Origin: Temnothorax longispinosus
Lineage: Eukaryota > Arthropoda > Insecta > Hymenoptera > Formicidae
Direction: 5' to 3'
Assembly (NCBI RefSeq): GCF_030848805.1
Contig: NC_092368.1
Span: 5,056,441 to 5,120,440, forward strand
Length of the DNA stretch: 64,000 nucleotides
A program made the position numbers and the translations under genes. The notes under the pieces were generated by a model. That model ran no database searches and had not been told where the DNA came from. It was given only the letters and a program-made list of their open reading frames with translations. Shown piece after piece: positions 63,101 through 64,000 of the stretch; the stretch's first letter is position 1; each line of letters starts with the position of its first letter.

Positions 63101-63910
63101 TCTACGGATCCGCCAGCTATGGCGCACGCGGCGCTCAGAGAGATCGTCGAGCGAGCCGTCGAGGAAGCCCGGAAATTACCAGGATTGAGCGCGTCCGCGG
63201 ATGTTCCAGAGCATCCTCCAGAAGGACGCGCCGTCGCGGATAATAATTACGAGGATCTCCTTGCTACCGCGATACTTAATAAGGTTGTTTGTATGCACCA
63301 GACAATTTGAAATCTAAGAAAGCGATAGACTACCTCAATTAACTATGAATAACACACAATATCTTCAAAATTTTTTGAACAAATAATTTAAAAAATATAT
63401 TATATTCTAAAACTAATTATAATGAGATAAATTTTTATATTCTCCATATACGTTAAATATTATTTATAATCTGTATCATGTTCGAATCGGCTATACAAAA
63501 TTAAGATGCGCACTATATGTTTCTTATATTAATTTTTTACTAATTAAAAATTCATCGCCGCCAATAAAAGCGCTGTACTTAAATTAAATATGACCGAATT
63601 TATTATGCGCATTTTAGGTCATCGAAAGATACCAAAGGGAACGGGTTGACGGCAATAGCAACGTTCTGCACGACACAGATTCGCCTAAAGCGAAATATAC
63701 CGCAAGTACGTAGGATTTACTTAACGTATTATCGCGCATGAAGTGTGGAAAAGTCATATTTACGAAGATAATGTTCCTTTTTCAGACGAGAACGAGCATG
63801 GCCTTGAGGAAGATGCAACGAGTTACGCGTCCGAGCGTCTCACGTGCAACGGCGATCATAGCGCGGCGATCAGGCGGAATGAAGATCGTCGGAAACCGGT
63901 GTCCTTTACG
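39897..63910 (+). CDS. Rab-effector-like FYVE_2 zinc-finger protein, alternative N-termini, 3' end outside window
   Basis: Plus-strand gene. Longest model: 39,897-39,970, 49,680-49,874, 50,111-50,223, 50,999-51,157, 51,264-51,347, 52,965-53,058, 62,134-62,399, 63,093-63,283, 63,618-63,705 and 63,786-63,910 onward, at least 463 residues. All joins keep phase. Residues 44-86 hold an eight-Cys zinc finger: CACC, CSDC, CRKAC and CIFC, followed by RSWLKRNDKWFDNFGG. This is the pattern of Rab-binding domains in rabphilin, synaptotagmin-like proteins and Slac2/MyRIP, which bind GTP-loaded Rab3/8/27 on secretory vesicles. The rest is acidic-helical (RNFVEKIVDGLVENVDD, ALREIVERAVEEARKLP, YEDLLATAILNKVIERYQRE). 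No C2 domain is visible before the window ends. The helix normally preceding the finger (SHD1) is absent from every first exon found. The exact orthologue was not recognised. Confidence 0.75.
40150..40274. repeat. 125-bp inverted repeat in the first intron
   Basis: The left arm (40,150-40,187) starts ATGGCGTTTTCGATTTGC and the right arm (40,237-40,274) ends GCAAATCAAAAACGCCAT. About 33 of 38 positions pair, including CGACTCGGGTC against GACCCGAGTCG. It is probably a small MITE; no clear target duplication. Confidence 0.8.
41820..42660. other. CpG-rich island in intron 1 with a 224-codon minus-strand open frame
   Basis: Base composition shifts sharply to GC here, and open frames appear on both strands. 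The longest (minus, 41,845-42,519, 224 codons) is rich in Arg and Ser, has no recognisable motif, and competes with long frames on the plus strand. On the plus strand TCAGTG at about 42,315 fits an initiator. A promoter or untranslated first exon is more likely than a protein gene. Confidence 0.4.
43174..43223 (+). CDS. First exon 1b: short basic leader
   Basis: The ATG at 43,174 opens 16 codons plus two bases (MKHFFLRIICGRKREK, then CG) before a full-consensus GTAAGT donor. Phase 2 matches the zinc-finger exon at 49,680, giving Arg at the join. Unlike exon 1a this leader has only a short hydrophobic part and a strongly basic end. If used, it would give a protein without a clear membrane anchor. 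Support is phase, donor quality and position within intron 1. Confidence 0.5.
45148..45180. repeat. (GA)n microsatellite
   Basis: About 33 bases of GA dinucleotide, preceded by GAAA repeats. Confidence 0.95.
45570..46400. other. Long purine-rich stretch
   Basis: The plus strand is strongly enriched in A and G for about 800 bases, with GAAGA, GGAAAG and AGAGG recurring but no fixed unit. The complementary frames are Ser/Leu/Phe-rich shadows. No plus-strand frame stays open long enough to be an exon. It could be a long 5' untranslated or non-coding transcript region, starting from the GC-richer sequence at 45,270-45,560. Confidence 0.5.
47387..47605 (+). CDS. Candidate first exon 1c, or a separate 72-codon open frame
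   Basis: The ATG at 47,387 opens MMIYVSTLISTLLIES and runs 24 codons plus two bases to a possible donor (AG before GTATAA at 47,461). This is the same length and phase as exon 1a, so it could join the zinc-finger exon at 49,680. If it is not spliced, the frame continues to a stop at 47,605 and encodes a strongly hydrophobic segment starting MATFVVLFLLITIEVVVV, then an acidic tail. The donor is weaker than those of exons 1a and 1b. It may be a retained-intron form, an independent micropeptide or chance. Confidence 0.35.
   Translation: MMIYVSTLISTLLIESDKVVPSQERYNMATFVVLFLLITIEVVVVKVVTSDMERDEDSHSISAAAVFFDRED
49680..51347 (+). CDS. Zinc-finger core exons
   Basis: Four exons: 49,680-49,874 (zinc finger), 50,111-50,223 (SWLKRNDKWFDNFGG to RVYVA), 50,999-51,157 (GHATAISNVEQIQEDREERR to LYGDSE) and 51,264-51,347 (YDSFLEEYRPPLIAALTRL to KASLT). 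Donors are GTTTCC (weak), GTAACG, GTAAGC and GTAAGT. The first is non-consensus but required by phase, and it recreates the expected R-S-W after the last Cys pair. The finger's third pair is CX3C instead of the usual CX2C. The last exon ends in phase 1 and can join either 52,965 or 63,093. Confidence 0.82.
52796..52860. repeat. 65-bp near-perfect palindrome
   Basis: The sequence reads almost the same on both strands around a TATCATATATGATA centre. Arms contain AAATAACG and AGCGG(T/C)AAAATATCA. It lies in an intron about 100 bases upstream of the exon at 52,965. Confidence 0.92.
52965..53058 (+). CDS. Cassette exon of the zinc-finger gene
   Basis: A frame opened by a TAG acceptor gives QRELDRLCTLYRDVVFSS then KHLACAQSHKRKR and closes at a GTATCA donor. 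It accepts phase 1 from 51,347 and leaves phase 2, which only the exon at 62,134 can take. Together the two exons are 360 bases, a multiple of three, so they can be skipped as a pair without shifting frame. The peptide is helical and amphipathic in look. The splice sites are average. Confidence 0.6.
55720..56050. promoter_or_regulatory. CpG-rich island, possible internal promoter
   Basis: Dense CpG (runs such as GCGCGCGCCGCGCG) stands out from the AT-rich intron. TCAGTC at about 55,935 fits an arthropod initiator on the plus strand. No coding frame with a start was found. It could drive an untranslated first exon of the zinc-finger gene. Confidence 0.4.
58612..59065. repeat. Degenerate tandem repeat, three units of about 135-153 bp
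   Basis: The motif AAATTATCTT..TATAGAT, followed by ACGATAACTTT.AAAT.GATGCGAGATCTATTTTAT, recurs starting near 58,613, 58,766 and 58,901, with a partial fourth start at 59,053. Units diverge by substitutions and small indels, so the array is old. Confidence 0.75.
59313..59351 (+). promoter_or_regulatory. TATA box and initiator before first exon 1d
   Basis: TATATA at 59,313-59,318 lies about 30 bases before a TCAGTT initiator at 59,346-59,351, the spacing expected of an insect core promoter. The start codon of exon 1d follows about 100 bases downstream. Confidence 0.55.
59451..59541 (+). CDS. First exon 1d: hydrophobic anchor that bypasses the zinc finger
   Basis: The ATG at 59,451 opens 30 codons plus one base before a GTAAAT donor. 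The peptide starts MQLQSAEEMLTLIGGLIVAY and ends FVYVLITRKN: a hydrophobic helix with a basic stop. Its phase 1 end fits the exon at 63,093 (making an Asp codon) but not the one at 62,134. This isoform would therefore consist of an anchor plus the C-terminal part, without the Rab-binding finger. A TATA/initiator pair sits just upstream. Confidence 0.6.
60324..60337. repeat. Poly-C run (14 C)
   Basis: Fourteen consecutive C on the plus strand at the edge of a CpG-rich patch (60,330-60,570). The exact count is error-prone. Confidence 0.9.
61535..61586. repeat. (GA)n tract
   Basis: GA/GAAA purine repeat of about 50 bases inside the long intron before 62,134. Confidence 0.9.
62134..62399 (+). 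CDS. Long charged exon of the zinc-finger gene
   Basis: After a CCAG acceptor the frame reads IRCENVDGAKIADLAEF, then a helical stretch (VQEVGEFHLAAAIRGEQ). A charged Glu/Lys/Arg run follows, written by a GA-rich repeat, then GWDEVVRVVDERSGHKD. It takes phase 2 from the 52,965 exon. A donor at G before GTATTC (62,400) leaves phase 1, as the 63,093 exon needs. The donor is weak; other in-phase donors exist at about 62,434 and inside the exon. The surrounding CpG-rich island also has open frames on the minus strand. Confidence 0.55.
63093..63910 (+). CDS. Downstream exons of the zinc-finger gene, running to the window edge
   Basis: Three exons: 63,093-63,283 (KPSTDPPAMAHAALREIVE then RAVEEARKLPGLSAS to YEDLLATAILNK), 63,618-63,705 (VIERYQRERVDGNSNVLHD to KYTA) and 63,786 to at least 63,910 (NENEHGLEEDATSYASERL to RRKPVSFT). 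Acceptors are TCTAG, TTTTAG and TTTCAG; donors GTTGTT (weak) and GTACGT. The last exon probably ends before GTACGG at 63,911, but its frame stays open to the window edge. Acidic, helix-prone content without C2 or kinase motifs. The coding sequence continues past base 64,000. Confidence 0.75.
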
Positions 63911-64000
63911 GTACGGATGCCGATTACGATCATCGCATTTGCATATTCTCGCAATGCGAAACGTATAGCGCTACCAAGTGCAACGAAAGATAAACGTGAA

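Overview
This window is insect nuclear DNA, most likely from a hymenopteran and plausibly an ant. That is an inference from AT-rich introns and intergenic DNA, CpG-rich exons and islands, small phase-matched exons, long introns and many small foldback (MITE-like) elements. No bacterial-type operon, CRISPR array, rRNA or convincing tRNA was seen.

Layout. (1) 4.1-8.5 kb, minus strand: exons of a probable muscle thick-filament protein (myofilin-like), with its 5' end not found. (2) 18.2-18.9 kb, minus strand: complete four-exon SRP14, the 14 kDa Alu-domain subunit of the signal recognition particle. (3) A 500-N assembly gap at 19,210-19,709. (4) 20.3-22.5 kb, plus strand: complete five-exon p24 cargo receptor TMED10 (baiser), head-to-head with SRP14. 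(5) 24.8-30.4 kb, minus strand: complete eight-exon FLVCR-type major facilitator transporter, including a tiny 14-codon first exon. (6) 30.5-39.9 kb: no gene seen, but at least five foldback elements, two of them copies of one TTAA-flanked family. (7) 39.9 kb to the right edge, plus strand: a large gene for a Rab-effector-like FYVE_2 zinc-finger protein. It has up to four alternative first exons spread over 20 kb, and its 3' end lies outside the window.

SRP14 and TMED10 both serve the early secretory pathway (targeting to the ER, then ER-Golgi cargo traffic), but in an insect genome that adjacency is probably incidental. The most interesting region is the last gene. Alternative first exons encode either a hydrophobic N-terminal anchor or a short basic leader. 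Three of them are in phase with the zinc-finger exon. The fourth is in phase only with an exon 12 kb downstream of the zinc finger, so its product would keep an anchor and lose the zinc finger. All exon joins were made by hand from splice consensus and reading phase; none has been tested against transcripts.
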